Assembly: GCF_003149245.1 (NCBI RefSeq)
Contig: NZ_QGDL01000012.1
Span: 62,001 to 126,000, forward strand
From: Faecalicatena orotica
GTDB lineage: Bacteria; Bacillota; Clostridia; Lachnospirales; Lachnospiraceae
Direction: 5' to 3'
Length of the DNA stretch: 64,000 nucleotides
Shown: positions 8,733 to 20,018 of the stretch, one piece after another
How positions within the stretch are numbered: the first letter of the stretch is position 1
Layout of the letters: each line of letters starts with the position of its first letter
Made by a program: the position numbers and the translations under genes
Notes under the pieces: model-generated
Seen by the model: only the letters and a program-made list of their open reading frames with translations
What the model was told of the DNA's origin: nothing
Database searches by the model: none

Positions 8733-10354
8733 TCCTGGCCCTTCTTTCCCCGCTGTCTGTAGTCTTTCGGAGTACAGTTCTGCGTCTTCTTAAATATGTA
8801 GCTGAAATAGTGGGGATCTTTATACCCCACCTCATAACCGATCTCAGAAGTCTTAAGCGGGGAGCACATCAGCAGCTCTTTTGCCTTATCCATCCTCACC
8901 ATCGTAAGGTATTCCACGAATGTCCTGCCGGCTTCGCGCCCGAATACCGAGCTGAAATAGCTTGGACTCATATTTACAGCAGCCGCCGCAGTATTCAGGG
9001 ATACATCCTCAGACATATAATTGGAGGCAATATACTCCTTTGCCTTCTCTATCACATCGGAATAGCGGCTCCCACTCACTGTATCCCTTCTGTCAATTGT
9101 ATTTTTCAGGAGCTGTCTGACATATTTGTTCACGCTTTCTTCTCCTGTCATCGTCTGTAAGGCTGTTTCCAGCTCTTTCGCCTCTTCTTCGCGCTCCTCC
9201 TTGGGGATTCCAAGCCTGTCACAGAAAGAACTGGCTACAATGTACATATCCATTGTAATATACTGGCGCATCAGGGATGACTGCATATTTTCTTTCGGCA
9301 TCTCGTCAAAATAGGCTGTAAGGAAACTCTCAATCTCCTCTGCCGTCCCTTTTGAGAGAAACTTCTCCATTAGTGTCCTGTTCCTCTCCATTAAGTCAAG
9401 GCTCTGTACATTGATGGTTCCCTTCTCATGTATAAGCCTGATATCATTTGCAGTCAGGATCTGCCGGGACTCATTGACAAAGCGTGTAGAAAACACAATC
9501 CCTGCCTGATCGTAAGAGTTTCCGAGCTCCCGGATCCGCTGAACGCTCTGTCCGATCCCCCCGTAATATTCGACGCCGGGATACTTCTCCATGACCTCTG
9601 AAAAATATCCTTTGAGGCGGTTCATCTTCTCCTGCTCCTCTTCCACCGTCCCTGCCGTTACAAGAAATGCCCAGCCTTCCACGCCCCTGCGGAAATAAAA
9701 AGTCCCCGGCACGGTATCCGGTGCACTTTCAATGTCACGAAAAGCTTCCATTGCCTGTTCGGGTGTATCATAATCATTGATTTTTACAGACACTTTAAAC
9801 AATAACACATTATACACCTGTGCACTCAAGTCCATTCCCAATGCCTTTGCCTCGTTTACCGCCTGGCTCACAGAAAGGTTCCCTGCAATCAATCCGTCAA
9901 ACAGTCTCATTTTCTCATTCTCGATAAATTCCTGATTATCCTTATTGAACTGTTCTTTCATCTGCTGCTCTTCGCGCTCCTGCTCAACCTGCCTCGCAAT
10001 ATGGCCGAGGGCCCCCAAAAGCTTTGCCGATGATATTGGCTTCAGAAGATAGTCAGCAACCCCTATGTGAATCGCTTCCTTCGCATAGTCGAATTCATTA
10101 TACCCGCTCAGGATCAGGATCTTAATATCTGGAAGTGCCTCTCTGACCATTTTACTAAGCTCAAGGCCGTCCATAAAGGGCATGCGGATATCTGTGATCA
10201 GTATGTCCGGCTTTTCCTTCAGGATCATTGGGTAAGCCAGTTCTCCGTCACTCGCCTCTCCTGCAAATTCATAACCTTCTCTATGCCAGTCAATACTGTT
10301 TTTAATTCCGTTTCTTATTACAATCTCATCTTCTACAAGAAATACTTTTATCAT
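8729..10354 (-). CDS. Response regulator with AraC-type DNA-binding domain, YesN type
   Basis: 541 residues from the ATG at 10354, which has AGGAGGT upstream. Receiver domain at 1-120 with the acidic pair at residues 8-9 and phospho-acceptor Asp55 in ITDIRMPFMDG. A long middle region of about 300 residues has no clear domain apart from a coiled stretch (REEQQMKEQFNKD). The C-terminal 100 residues form two helix-turn-helix units of the AraC family, ending near CTPKDYRQR. It is translationally coupled to the kinase. Likely transcription activator of the sugar transporter. Confidence 0.9.
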   Translation of the reverse strand: MIKVFLVEDEIVIRNGIKNSIDWHREGYEFAGEASDGELAYPMILKEKPDILITDIRMPFMDGLELSKMVREALPDIKILILSGYNEFDYAKEAIHIGVADYLLKPISSAKLLGALGHIARQVEQEREEQQMKEQFNKDNQEFIENEKMRLFDGLIAGNLSVSQAVNEAKALGMDLSAQVYNVLLFKVSVKINDYDTPEQAMEAFRDIESAPDTVPGTFYFRRGVEGWAFLVTAGTVEEEQEKMNRLKGYFSEVMEKYPGVEYYGGIGQSVQRIRELGNSYDQAGIVFSTRFVNESRQILTANDIRLIHEKGTINVQSLDLMERNRTLMEKFLSKGTAEEIESFLTAYFDEMPKENMQSSLMRQYITMDMYIVASSFCDRLGIPKEEREEEAKELETALQTMTGEESVNKYVRQLLKNTIDRRDTVSGSRYSDVIEKAKEYIASNYMSEDVSLNTAAAAVNMSPSYFSSVFGREAGRTFVEYLTMVRMDKAKELLMCSPLKTSEIGYEVGYKDPHYFSYIFKKTQNCTPKDYRQRGKKGQE

Positions 10355-10376
10355 CTTATGACCTCCTGTCACCAAT

Positions 10377-10405
10377 ATTTTACCGCTATTCCCAAAAGAC
10401 AACAA
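10377..10405 (-). promoter_or_regulatory. Promoter candidate for the YesN/YesM pair
   Basis: Minus strand: TTGTTG, 17 bases, TAAAAT, then about 22 bases to the start codon. The upstream flank is very AT-rich. Confidence 0.45.
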
Positions 10406-10530
10406 TCATATATTTCTTTCATATGGTATGTTTTCTTACGATATATTTGTATTATTTTTGGATAAGGTGGGATATTTTTCGAATTAAGTTGGATATTTTA
10501 TGATCCCCAAAATACACAGCGCCCTAATAA

Positions 10531-10569
10531 AAATCCACCAGATGCCATCTTACAGCTCTGGTGGATTCT
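10531..10569 (-). terminator. Terminator after the GGDEF-EAL gene
   Basis: An 11-base perfect stem, AATCCACCAGA with TCTGGTGGATT, followed on the minus strand by TTTTTATT. It lies 36 bases past the stop of the gene at 10605. Confidence 0.88.
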
Positions 10570-10604
10570 TATCTTCATATTAAGTTCATCTGACACCTAT
10601 TCTT

Positions 10605-12533
10605 TCAACACAGGCATGTCTCTAGTCTTTCCTGCACAGGAATATCCTCTTTCCGGTTCTCCAGCGTATATAGCAGCTCTTCGTATTCCGCTTCAGGCAT
10701 TGGCCTGTAGAACACATATCCCTGAATCATATCACAATTAACGCTCCTTAAAAATTCTACCTGCTCCATTGTCTCAATGCCTTCCGCTACAGTCACAACA
10801 CCGAACTGGCGGACCAGTTTTATGATTTCCTCGACAAGCAGCCTGTCCTTTTCTTTTGTGGTAATATTCGGGAAAAACATGGCATCAATCTTCAGGACAT
10901 CTATATTCAGATTTTGTATTGTACTGAGGGAAGAATATCCTTTTCCAAAATCATCTATAGAACAGGAAAATCCTGCCTTGTGCAGATCCTCGACGATTCC
11001 GCTCAGTACGTCCCAGTTATCAAACAGGATGGTCTCTGTGAACTCAATTTCCAGCAGCCCTTCAGGTATCCTGTATTTGTCACGGATTTCTGCGTAAGCC
11101 TTAACAAAATCACTGTTATAAAACTGAAGACGGGAAACATTTACAGACACAGGCAGTGCCTCTCTCCCCGTATCCAGCAGATGCCTGAGCCATCTGCATA
11201 CTTCTTCAAATACATATCTGTCAAGAAGCGGTATCGTATAATTCTTCTCAAAAACAGGGATGAAATCTGCAGGAGAAATGATTGTACCGTCCGGCTTCTG
11301 CCATCGGACAAGTGCCTCTGAGCAGACTACTCTGTTGGTGGAAAGCTCAACCTTAGGCTGGTAGTATACTTTGAACTCCTTCTGTTCAAGTGCTGTATCC
11401 ATACTGCTCTCAATAGATTTCTCCTGATAGAGCTTTCGCCTGATACTCTCGTTATAGAAACGGTATTTGTCAAACTTCCCTGTCTTTACCGTTTTTCTTG
11501 CAAAATTGGCCCGGTCCATCAGGCCTTCAATCTTCAAGTCCTCTATAACGTCTTCGACACAGCATAACCCGCAGCACACAGAGAGTGCATGTTTCTCGGT
11601 TGATTGACGCATATACTCTGTAACCCTTGTATCAACTTCTTTTTGTCTCTCCAGTAATTCTTTCTTTGAGTCATAGTATCTCAGAATCACAAAATTATCC
11701 GCATTCACACGGCAGAAAACTTCATCACTCCTCATATCTTTCTGTATAATATTCGCGTACTCCTTCAGTATCCGGTCTCCCCACGCATATCCAAACAAAT
11801 CATTAATATACTTGAAATCTGCAAAGTCAACATAAAATACCGCATATTTTTTATCGTGGTTTTTGTCCAGCAGCTTTTGGGCAACTTCTTTAAACCTTCC
11901 AACGGTATATGCATTCGTAAGAATATCTCTTCCGGCCTTATCTTCCAATGTCTTATTCGCACTTTCGAGATTCAGTATCTTTCTTATATTAGACCAGAAC
12001 AAGAACAGCCAGATCACAATAATACATGCAATAAGGGCAATCGTCATTCCCAGCAGATTCCTTATTTGATCAGATGAAAATGCTTCTGCCGCAAATACGG
12101 TATCATTAGCCAGTTTAAAATACGATTCACTATCCCTTAGCAATTTCTCCTTTTCAGAATGATCTGCCCGATATGTATAAATATCTTCTTTTAGTTCCTC
12201 CCAACGGTCTTCCAACTGACCCAGACATTCCTGATATTCTTCATCATCCGGAAGGATTAAATCATACTTTCCCTCTCCATCCCTTAAATTCTCCTGAATA
12301 TCATCCAGATACGTTATCAGTTCGTCACTTGGTTCATTGTTCAGTTCGAGCTTCACCAGACGCTGTGTTGCTCCCCGTACAATACCAACATAGTTTATCA
12401 ATCGCCCGTAAGACTGGGTACTGTATACAGAATGAAAAACAGAGCAGACTAAAAGTGCCATTCCAAGGAAAAAACCAAGGAGGGCATACTGCCATTTCTT
12501 TTTCATGTTGATTTCCCGATGGCTTTCTGACAT
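10605..12533 (-). CDS. Membrane GGDEF-EAL protein, probable c-di-GMP phosphodiesterase
   Basis: 642 residues. One membrane segment near 15-33, an extracytoplasmic helical region, and a second segment near 165-185. The GGDEF domain (about 205-360) has NADNF where the cyclase signature should be, so it is probably inactive as a cyclase. The EAL domain (about 380-625) keeps SEALVRW, the ETE-type EFTET, DDFGKGYSS and VAEGIET, so hydrolysis of cyclic di-GMP is expected. It is monocistronic. The start is uncertain: an ATG nine codons later (12506) is also possible and neither has a strong ribosome site. Confidence 0.88.
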   Translation of the reverse strand: MSESHREINMKKKWQYALLGFFLGMALLVCSVFHSVYSTQSYGRLINYVGIVRGATQRLVKLELNNEPSDELITYLDDIQENLRDGEGKYDLILPDDEEYQECLGQLEDRWEELKEDIYTYRADHSEKEKLLRDSESYFKLANDTVFAAEAFSSDQIRNLLGMTIALIACIIVIWLFLFWSNIRKILNLESANKTLEDKAGRDILTNAYTVGRFKEVAQKLLDKNHDKKYAVFYVDFADFKYINDLFGYAWGDRILKEYANIIQKDMRSDEVFCRVNADNFVILRYYDSKKELLERQKEVDTRVTEYMRQSTEKHALSVCCGLCCVEDVIEDLKIEGLMDRANFARKTVKTGKFDKYRFYNESIRRKLYQEKSIESSMDTALEQKEFKVYYQPKVELSTNRVVCSEALVRWQKPDGTIISPADFIPVFEKNYTIPLLDRYVFEEVCRWLRHLLDTGREALPVSVNVSRLQFYNSDFVKAYAEIRDKYRIPEGLLEIEFTETILFDNWDVLSGIVEDLHKAGFSCSIDDFGKGYSSLSTIQNLNIDVLKIDAMFFPNITTKEKDRLLVEEIIKLVRQFGVVTVAEGIETMEQVEFLRSVNCDMIQGYVFYRPMPEAEYEELLYTLENRKEDIPVQERLETCLC

Positions 12534-12595
12534 TCATTCAGCAATTGTCTGAAAGACCATTCCTTTCTTTATTCCGAACATAATTTTCTGAAAAT

Positions 12596-12604
12596 AGTAT
12601 ACCA
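12596..12604 (-). promoter_or_regulatory. Extended -10 promoter candidate for the GGDEF-EAL gene
   Basis: Minus strand TGGTATACT, an extended -10 element, about 60 bases before the start codon; no convincing -35. Confidence 0.35.
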
Positions 12605-12704
12605 TGTTTCAAAGGAAAATACTACTATAAGTAGCTCTAAAGCAATTATTTGCATAACATAAAAATCACGTTCTGGTAAAGAGCATATATTTAGCTGGTA
12701 CATT

Positions 12705-12745
12705 AAAAAACCGCAATTCCTGATTACTCAAGAATTGCGGTTTTA
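12705..12745 (-). terminator. Terminator of the str operon after tuf
   Basis: A 13-base perfect stem (AAAACCGCAATTC with GAATTGCGGTTTT) and a T run on the minus strand, 29 bases after the tuf stop codon. Confidence 0.92.
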
Positions 12746-12773
12746 ATTATACTGATTGATTGTAAATCAACGA

Positions 12774-13967
12774 TTATTCGATGATCTTAGCAACCTTTCC
12801 TGATCCAACTGTACGTCCACCTTCACGGATAGCGAATCCAAGACCCTCTTCCATAGCTACTGGGTGAATCAGTTCGATTGTCATTTCTACGTTATCTCCA
12901 GGCATGCACATTTCAACTCCGTCCGGCAGATCGCAAACACCTGTTACGTCTGTTGTTCTGAAGTAGAACTGAGGTCTGTAGTTGTTGAAGAATGGTGTAT
13001 GGCGTCCACCTTCATCTTTTGTCAGAACGTATACCTGAGCTGTAAATTTCTTGTGGCATTTAACTGTACCTGGTTTGATCAGAACCTGTCCTCTTTCGAT
13101 TTCAGTTCTCTGAACACCACGAAGCAGAGCTCCGATGTTGTCACCAGCCTGAGCTTCGTCAAGCAGTTTACGGAACATTTCGATTCCTGTTACAACAGTC
13201 TTCTTAACGTCTTCATGGATACCAATGATTTCAACTTCATCAGATACGTGAAGTGTTCCACGCTCTACTCTACCTGTAGCAACTGTACCACGTCCTGTGA
13301 TAGAGAATACGTCCTCTACAGGCATCAGGAATGGCTTATCTGTATCACGCTGTGGGTCTGGAATCCAGCTGTCAACAGCGTCCATAAGTTCCATGATCTT
13401 GTCTCCCCACTCTGATGAAGGATCTTCCAGAGCTTTCAGAGCTGATCCCTGGATAACCGGAGTATCATCTCCCGGGAATTCATACTCGCTTAAGAGTTCA
13501 CGAATTTCCATTTCTACTAATTCAAGCAGCTCTTCATCGTCTACCATGTCACATTTGTTCATGAATACTACGATGTAAGGTACACCAACCTGACGTGACA
13601 GAAGGATGTGCTCTTTTGTCTGAGCCATAACTCCGTCAGTAGCAGCTACAACAAGGATAGCTCCGTCCATCTGAGCAGCACCTGTGATCATGTTCTTTAC
13701 ATAGTCAGCATGTCCTGGGCAGTCAACGTGTGCATAATGACGTTTCTCTGTCTCGTACTCAACGTGAGCTGTAGAGATTGTGATACCACGCTCTCTCTCT
13801 TCTGGAGCTTTATCAATGTTTTCGAAATCTACTGCTGCGTTTCCGGCAACTCTTTCAGAAAGTGTTTTTGTGATAGCAGCTGTTAATGTTGTTTTACCAT
13901 GGTCAACGTGTCCGATGGTACCAATATTAGCATGTGGTTTGTTTCTTTCAAATTTAGCTTTTGCCAT
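12774..13967 (-). CDS. tuf: Elongation factor Tu
   Basis: 397 residues, normal length. GTPase domain with G1 GHVDHGKT, G2 RGITIS, G3 DCPGH and G4 NKCD, followed by the two beta-barrel domains. It delivers aminoacyl-tRNA to the ribosome. AAGGAGG precedes the ATG. It is last in the str cluster but has its own strong promoter in the 132-base gap after fusA. Confidence 0.99.
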   Translation of the reverse strand: MAKAKFERNKPHANIGTIGHVDHGKTTLTAAITKTLSERVAGNAAVDFENIDKAPEERERGITISTAHVEYETEKRHYAHVDCPGHADYVKNMITGAAQMDGAILVVAATDGVMAQTKEHILLSRQVGVPYIVVFMNKCDMVDDEELLELVEMEIRELLSEYEFPGDDTPVIQGSALKALEDPSSEWGDKIMELMDAVDSWIPDPQRDTDKPFLMPVEDVFSITGRGTVATGRVERGTLHVSDEVEIIGIHEDVKKTVVTGIEMFRKLLDEAQAGDNIGALLRGVQRTEIERGQVLIKPGTVKCHKKFTAQVYVLTKDEGGRHTPFFNNYRPQFYFRTTDVTGVCDLPDGVEMCMPGDNVEMTIELIHPVAMEEGLGFAIREGGRTVGSGKVAKIIE

Positions 13968-14042
13968 TTTGAATAATCCTCCTTAATATATAGCCTGATT
14001 ACAGGCATTTTATTGGTTTACGCTTTTACTCGGCTAATTCTG

Positions 14043-14071
14043 ATTATATTTCATAATCACAGCTTTTTCAA
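14043..14071 (-). promoter_or_regulatory. tuf promoter inside the str operon
   Basis: Minus strand TTGAAA, 17 bases, TATAAT; near consensus. It lies between fusA and tuf, about 75 bases before the tuf start, and the leader holds a small GCCTG/CAGGC hairpin. Confidence 0.7.
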
Positions 14072-14099
14072 GCCTTTTTATGAGATTTAACCATTTTAT

Positions 14100-16217
14100 T
14101 TATGCCTCTTTATTAGACAATACTTTTTCCTGTACAGACTTCGGTACCGGCTCATAGCTCTCGAAGAACATTGAGTAGTTACCACGTCCCTGTGTCTTGG
14201 AACGTAAGTCTGTTGAATAACCGAACATCTCTGACAACGGAACGTACGCACGTACGATCTTACCGCCGCCTAAGTCATCCATACCTTCGATACGTCCACG
14301 GCGTGAATTGATATCTCCAATAACGTCTCCCATATATTCTTCAGGCATTGTTACCTCAACCTTCATAATAGGCTCAAGAAGCACTGGTGAAGATTTCTTC
14401 ATAGCGTCCTTGAATGCCAGAGATCCTGCAATATGGAATGCCATTTCACTGGAATCGACTTCATGGTATGATCCGTCATATACTGTAGCATGAACACCAA
14501 CAACCGGGAATCCACCCAGAACACCGGCTTTCATTGCCTCTTCGATACCTTCACCTACTGCCGGAATGTATTCCTTCGGAATAGCACCGCCGACTACAGC
14601 TGTATCAAATTTGTATACTTCCTCACCATTCACATCCATTGGTTCGAATTTAACTTTACAGTGTCCGTACTGTCCACGTCCACCGGACTGTTTAGCGTAC
14701 TTGCTGTCTACATCAACAGGTTTTGTGAAGGACTCTTTGTAAGCAACCTGAGGTGCACCTACATTAGCCTCTACCTTGAATTCACGTAAAAGTCTGTCTA
14801 CGATGATTTCCAGATGGAGCTCACCCATACCTGCGATGATTGTCTGTCCTGTTTCTTTATCTGTGTGTGCACGGAACGTAGGATCTTCTTCTGCAAGTTT
14901 TGCAAGAGATTCACCTAATTTACCCTGGGAAGCCTTAGTCTTAGGCTCGATAGCGAGCTCAATAACAGGCTCTGGGAATTCCATGGACTCCAGAATAACC
15001 GGATGCTGTTCATCACAGATTGTATCACCTGTTGTTGTGAACTTAAATCCGATTGCTGCCGCGATATCTCCGGCATATACTTTATCCAGCTCTGCCCTCT
15101 TGTTGGCATGCATCTGAAGGATACGCCCAACACGTTCTTTTTTGCCTTTTGTTGCATTCAGCACGTAAGAACCTGAGTTGATAGAACCTGAATATACTCT
15201 GAAGTAAGCAAGCTTACCTACAAACGGGTCTGTCATGATCTTAAATGCAAGAGCGGAAAATGGCTCTGCATCGGATGAATGTCTTACGACATTGTTTCCT
15301 TCATCATCCACACCTTCGATCGGAGGGATATCTGTCGGAGCAGGCATATATTCGATAACTGCATCCAATAATTTCTGAACACCTTTGTTTCTGTATGCAG
15401 TACCGCAGCATACCGGTACAGCTGTACACTCGCATGTTCCTTTTCTCAAAGCAGCTTTGAGTGCTTCTACAGATGGTTCTTCACCTTCCAGGTATTCCAT
15501 CATCAGATCGTCATCTAATTCACAGATCTTTTCAACTAATTCGGTATGATAAAGCTCTGCATCGTCTTTCATTTCTTCCGGAATATCTGTAATAGAAATG
15601 TCTTCGCCCTTTTCATCATTATAGATGTAAGCCTGCATCTCCATCAGGTCGATGATTCCTTTGAATTCATCTTCTTTACCGATCGGCAGCTGAAGACAAA
15701 TTGCATTCTTACCAAGTCTTGTCTTGATCTGTTCTACAGCATTGTAGAAATCAGCACCCAGGATGTCCATCTTGTTGATGAACGCCATTCTTGGTACATT
15801 GTATGTGTCTGCCTGACGCCATACGTTTTCTGACTGCGGCTCAACTCCACCTTTAGCACAGAATACACCTACAGCACCATCCAGTACACGAAGTGAACGT
15901 TCAACCTCTACAGTAAAGTCAACGTGTCCTGGTGTATCGATGATGTTTATACGATGTTCCAGAGCACCCGGCTTTGGCTGAGTCTTCTCTTCCAAAGTCC
16001 AGTGACATGTTGTAGCGGCTGAAGTGATTGTGATACCTCTTTCCTGTTCCTGCTCCATCCAGTCCATCGTAGCAGTACCTTCATGAGTATCACCAATCTT
16101 ATAGTTTACACCAGTATAATAGAGGATACGCTCTGTCAATGTTGTCTTACCAGCATCAATATGAGCCATAATACCAATATTTCTGGTTCTCTCTAATGGA
16201 TATTCTCTTTCAGCCAA
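14100..16217 (-). CDS. fusA: Elongation factor G
   Basis: 705 residues. G1 [10 protein letters not shown]2 [11 protein letters not shown]3 DTPGHVDFT and NKMD, followed by domains II-V including the conserved GRGQYGHCK stretch of domain IV. It drives ribosomal translocation and, with RRF, ribosome recycling. It lies 16 bases behind rpsG. Length and motifs fit the housekeeping type rather than a tetracycline-protection protein. Confidence 0.99.
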   Translation of the reverse strand: MAEREYPLERTRNIGIMAHIDAGKTTLTERILYYTGVNYKIGDTHEGTATMDWMEQEQERGITITSAATTCHWTLEEKTQPKPGALEHRINIIDTPGHVDFTVEVERSLRVLDGAVGVFCAKGGVEPQSENVWRQADTYNVPRMAFINKMDILGADFYNAVEQIKTRLGKNAICLQLPIGKEDEFKGIIDLMEMQAYIYNDEKGEDISITDIPEEMKDDAELYHTELVEKICELDDDLMMEYLEGEEPSVEALKAALRKGTCECTAVPVCCGTAYRNKGVQKLLDAVIEYMPAPTDIPPIEGVDDEGNNVVRHSSDAEPFSALAFKIMTDPFVGKLAYFRVYSGSINSGSYVLNATKGKKERVGRILQMHANKRAELDKVYAGDIAAAIGFKFTTTGDTICDEQHPVILESMEFPEPVIELAIEPKTKASQGKLGESLAKLAEEDPTFRAHTDKETGQTIIAGMGELHLEIIVDRLLREFKVEANVGAPQVAYKESFTKPVDVDSKYAKQSGGRGQYGHCKVKFEPMDVNGEEVYKFDTAVVGGAIPKEYIPAVGEGIEEAMKAGVLGGFPVVGVHATVYDGSYHEVDSSEMAFHIAGSLAFKDAMKKSSPVLLEPIMKVEVTMPEEYMGDVIGDINSRRGRIEGMDDLGGGKIVRAYVPLSEMFGYSTDLRSKTQGRGNYSMFFESYEPVPKSVQEKVLSNKEA

Positions 16218-16233
16218 GATTTTTTCCTCCTAA

Positions 16234-16941
<708 letters not shown>

Positions 16942-17364
16942 CTATTTTTTAGCGTCTTTAGGTCTCTTAGCGCCGTATTTAGAACGAGCCTGTCTTCTCT
17001 TAGCAACACCTGCTGTATCAAGTGTACCTCTGACGATATGGTATCTTGTACCTGGCAGGTCCTTAACTCTTCCTCCGCGGATCAGAACAACGCTATGCTC
17101 CTGAAGGTTGTGTCCTTCTCCCGGGATATAGCTTGTTACTTCGATTCCGTTAGAGAGACGAACTCTGGCGATCTTTCTCAGAGCTGAGTTAGGCTTCTTA
17201 GGTGTAGCTGTCTTAACAGCTGTACATACACCTCTCTTCTGTGGTGCAGATACATTCGTAGCACGTTTCTGCAGAGAGTTGTATCCTTTCTGAAGTGCCG
17301 GTGCTGTTGATTTCTTTTCAGAAGTCTGACGTCCTTTTCTAACTAACTGGTTAAATGTTGGCAT
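16942..17364 (-). CDS. rpsL: Ribosomal protein S12
   Basis: 140 residues, typical. It contains the decoding-site segments [11 protein letters not shown] and the later [11 protein letters not shown] region. The lysines equivalent to the classic streptomycin-resistance positions are present, so no resistance substitution is visible at the first of these. First gene of the str operon, with an AGGAGGTG ribosome site. Confidence 0.98.
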   Translation of the reverse strand: MPTFNQLVRKGRQTSEKKSTAPALQKGYNSLQKRATNVSAPQKRGVCTAVKTATPKKPNSALRKIARVRLSNGIEVTSYIPGEGHNLQEHSVVLIRGGRVKDLPGTRYHIVRGTLDTAGVAKRRQARSKYGAKRPKDAKK

Positions 17365-17483
17365 TCTTTTTCACCTCCTATGATTCTTTCGTTTCCTCCC
17401 GCTTATACGGTGAGGGGTTGCAGATAATCGTAATTATCTTGATTTGCACACAAAAAACTATACGCCTTTGTGCACGCTAAATT

Positions 17484-17512
17484 AGTTTATTACGTTTTTT
17501 CAGGAAAGTCAA
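17484..17512 (-). promoter_or_regulatory. str operon promoter
   Basis: Minus strand TTGACT, 17 bases, TAAACT, about 120 bases before rpsL, leaving a long 5' leader. Confidence 0.6.
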
Positions 17513-17564
17513 GGGCTTTACTCCGATTTTCGTGAAGTTTTTTAAACTTTGCCTATATTGCCCC

Positions 17565-18128
17565 CTAAAGACCTAAAACATCCGCGATACTGCACATTTC
17601 TTCCAATGAAATATCAATAAATTCATCCAGAGAAAGCCCGGTAAATTCAATTGCTTCCATATAATCCCTGTTCGCCCCCGATGCAAAACGGAGCTCATTG
17701 AATCTTTTGTTTACTGATTTGTGCTTTACACTAGTTATCTTCTTGTCTGGATAGATCTGGGCAATCGCTTTCAAAAAGCCGCTCATAGGATCGGCCGCCA
17801 GCACCGCATACTGAAGATTTGTATGTGCTTTCACGCCAGAAGCAGGATTGTGCGCACATATAGCATCGAACAATTCCTGATCATTTATTCCTTCTTTTTT
17901 CAATATTTCTACGGACGTCGGTCCGTGCACCTCCGGATGTTCCTGCCATTCACACTGTTCCTCGTCCAGATCATGCAGAAGTCCGACAATCCCCCAGCGC
18001 TCCTCCTGCTCAGGGGCAAGTCTCTTTGCCAGCCCGCGCATAATTGCTTCCACAGCATAAGAATGCTGAAGATATCTTTCACCCTTCATATATTTCGTAA
18101 GAATCTTATATGCTTCTTCTCTGTCCAT
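17565..18128 (-). CDS. HD-domain protein (predicted metal-dependent phosphohydrolase)
   Basis: 187 residues from the ATG at 18128, which has GGAGG eight bases upstream; an ATG five codons earlier overlaps that site. HD motif: His in LQHSYAVEA, the HD pair in GLLHDLDEE and a later histidine in ICAHNPAS. HD-domain proteins of this size hydrolyse phosphate esters, often nucleotides; the substrate here is unknown. It follows proS by 87 bases across a palindrome and may be read with it. Confidence 0.8.
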   Translation of the reverse strand: MDREEAYKILTKYMKGERYLQHSYAVEAIMRGLAKRLAPEQEERWGIVGLLHDLDEEQCEWQEHPEVHGPTSVEILKKEGINDQELFDAICAHNPASGVKAHTNLQYAVLAADPMSGFLKAIAQIYPDKKITSVKHKSVNKRFNELRFASGANRDYMEAIEFTGLSLDEFIDISLEEMCSIADVLGL

Positions 18129-18169
18129 TATCGCCGCCTCCATGTCAACTTTATCGTTTCTTTTTTGTT

Positions 18170-18190
18170 CAAAGGGGTCAGACCCCTTTG
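18170..18190. repeat. Perfect palindrome with GGGGTCAGACCCC core
   Basis: Two 10-base arms (CAAAGGGGTC and GACCCCTTTG) around one base, followed by a related half-unit TGACCCC at 18200-18206. It lies after proS and may end its transcript. A close copy is at 55922-55937. Confidence 0.7.
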
Positions 18191-18215
18191 CAAAAGTGCC
18201 TGACCCCGTATATTT

Positions 18216-19658
18216 TTAGTATGATTTTCCCCAGTATACCATGTGCTTAGCCGGTTTCCCACAGCAGATGCACACATCTGACAGGTGTTCTTCCTCATCC
18301 GGGATACATCTTGAGGATGCCCCGCCTGTCAGTGCTTTGATATCATCCTCGCAGGATTCCTCCCCGCACCACATCGCTTTGATAAATCCGCGGTTATCCT
18401 GGAACTTTTCTACCATCTCGTCCATTGTCACTGCAGAATCGATATGGGAATCAAGGAAAGTTTTTGCCTTCTCAAACAGGTCTTTCTGGATTGTCTCCAG
18501 AATTTCCGCAAGCTTTGTTGTGATTTCATCTATCGGCACTACAATCTTTTCTCTTGTGTCACGGCGTACTACTACAACCTGGTTGTTCTCAATATCTTTT
18601 GGTCCGATCTCGATTCTGGTTGGAATTCCGAGCATCTCCTGCTCACTAAACTTCCATCCCGGACTCTTCTCGGAATCGTCTATCTTTGCACGGTATCCGG
18701 CAGCCTTTAATGCTTGAAGCAGTTCGTTTGCTTTGTCCAGCACGCCCTCTTTGTGCTGTGCAATCGGGATCACCCTTGTCTGTACCGGTGCGATTCTCGG
18801 AGGAAGTACAAGGCCGCTGTCATCACCATGTACCATGATGATCGCCCCGATGATTCTTGTCGACAACCCCCATGAAGTCTCATAAACACTGTGCAGTTCA
18901 TTGTTCTTATCTGCATATTTAATATTAAAAGCATCCGGGAATGCATTACCGAAGAAATGGCTGGTTGCTGACTGCAGTGCTTTCCCGTCATGCATCAGCG
19001 CTTCTACTGTATAGGTATCCTGCGCACCTGCGAACTTCTCACTCTCTGTCTTGCGTCCACATATAAGCGGAATCGCCAGATCATCCTGAATGAAGTCTCT
19101 GTATACATCACGCATGGTCAGGGTTCTCTGCTCTGCCTCTTCATAGGTCGCATGGATTGTATGTCCTTCCTGCCATAAAAACTCTCTGGAACGCAGGAAA
19201 GGTCTTGTTGTCTTCTCCCAGCGAAGCACAGAACACCACTGGTTCCATACCTTCGGCAGGTCCCTGTATGACTGTACCGTCTTGCTCCACAGATCGCAGA
19301 ATAATGTCTCAGAGGTAGGACGGATACAGAATCTCTCCTGAAGCCTCTCGAGCCCGCCATGTGTTACCCACGCTACTTCCGGTGCAAATCCTTCAATATG
19401 ATCTGCTTCTTTCTGAAGAAGATTCTCAGGAATCAGGACCGGCAGATATACATTCTCTACCCCGGTATCTTTAAAACGTTTGTCCAGATCTGCCTGAATA
19501 TTTTCCCAGATTGCATATCCGTTGGGCAGGTAGTTCAGGCATCCTTTTACTCCTGAATAGTCACACAGCTCTGCTTCTCGCACCACATCGGTATACCACT
19601 GTGCGAAATCTTCATCCCTCGATGTGATTGATTCGACTAATTTCTTTTCCTTTGCCAT
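18216..19658 (-). CDS. proS: Prolyl-tRNA synthetase, short (archaeal/eukaryal) type
   Basis: 480 residues, matching the short ProS type without the bacterial editing insertion. Class II motifs: motif 2 around [16 protein letters not shown] and motif 3 [17 protein letters not shown]. The C-terminal part has the zinc-type cysteines of this class (CGEES...CICCG). It charges tRNA-Pro in the cytosol. The ATG has AAGGAG upstream. A proline T-box controls it. Confidence 0.97.
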   Translation of the reverse strand: MAKEKKLVESITSRDEDFAQWYTDVVREAELCDYSGVKGCLNYLPNGYAIWENIQADLDKRFKDTGVENVYLPVLIPENLLQKEADHIEGFAPEVAWVTHGGLERLQERFCIRPTSETLFCDLWSKTVQSYRDLPKVWNQWCSVLRWEKTTRPFLRSREFLWQEGHTIHATYEEAEQRTLTMRDVYRDFIQDDLAIPLICGRKTESEKFAGAQDTYTVEALMHDGKALQSATSHFFGNAFPDAFNIKYADKNNELHSVYETSWGLSTRIIGAIIMVHGDDSGLVLPPRIAPVQTRVIPIAQHKEGVLDKANELLQALKAAGYRAKIDDSEKSPGWKFSEQEMLGIPTRIEIGPKDIENNQVVVVRRDTREKIVVPIDEITTKLAEILETIQKDLFEKAKTFLDSHIDSAVTMDEMVEKFQDNRGFIKAMWCGEESCEDDIKALTGGASSRCIPDEEEHLSDVCICCGKPAKHMVYWGKSY

Positions 19659-19760
19659 AATGTGTCTCCTTTTCCATGATCCGAAGCCCCTGCTCCGTTA
19701 CTTTATGCCTGCGGGAAGAATCCATGTACAGCGAAAAACCGCCGAAACTTCCTTCCCTGC

Positions 19761-19972
19761 AAAAAAGGGACCGAAAGTCTCGGCGGTACCACCCTAATTA
19801 ACTGCATCCCCTGACGCAGCTCACTCATATACCGTTAACGCCGGTTCTACGCCGCAGTTTCCCACGGCAGCTCCCGGGCCGGTTCTATGCGTTCCATACA
19901 GGAGATTCCACCATACACTCCCTCTCTGTTATACTTCTGCGCATATACTTTTCCCGTTCATCGCTAATTATA
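19761..19972 (-). promoter_or_regulatory. T-box riboswitch of proS, specifier CCG
   Basis: The leader RNA runs from about 19972 on the minus strand. The antiterminator T-box AGGGTGGTACCGCC is at 19782-19795 and the terminator stem with TTTTTT follows at 19761-19790. In stem I, CGGG/CCCG and TATGCG/CGCATA helices enclose an internal loop with AGTA on the 5' side and GAA-CCG on the 3' side. CCG (19880-19882) is a proline codon. Uncharged tRNA-Pro should stabilise the antiterminator and turn proS on. Confidence 0.85.
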
Positions 19973-19978
19973 CATGTG

Positions 19979-20007
19979 ATTTTACTTGATAAAAAATAAA
20001 TTGTCAA
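19979..20007 (-). promoter_or_regulatory. proS promoter
   Basis: Minus strand TTGACA, 17 bases, TAAAAT, just before the T-box leader. The -35 begins 12 bases inside the edge of the telA-like gene's stop region, so telA and proS are separate transcripts or overlap slightly. Confidence 0.75.
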
Positions 20008-20018
20008 GACTGGTTAAT

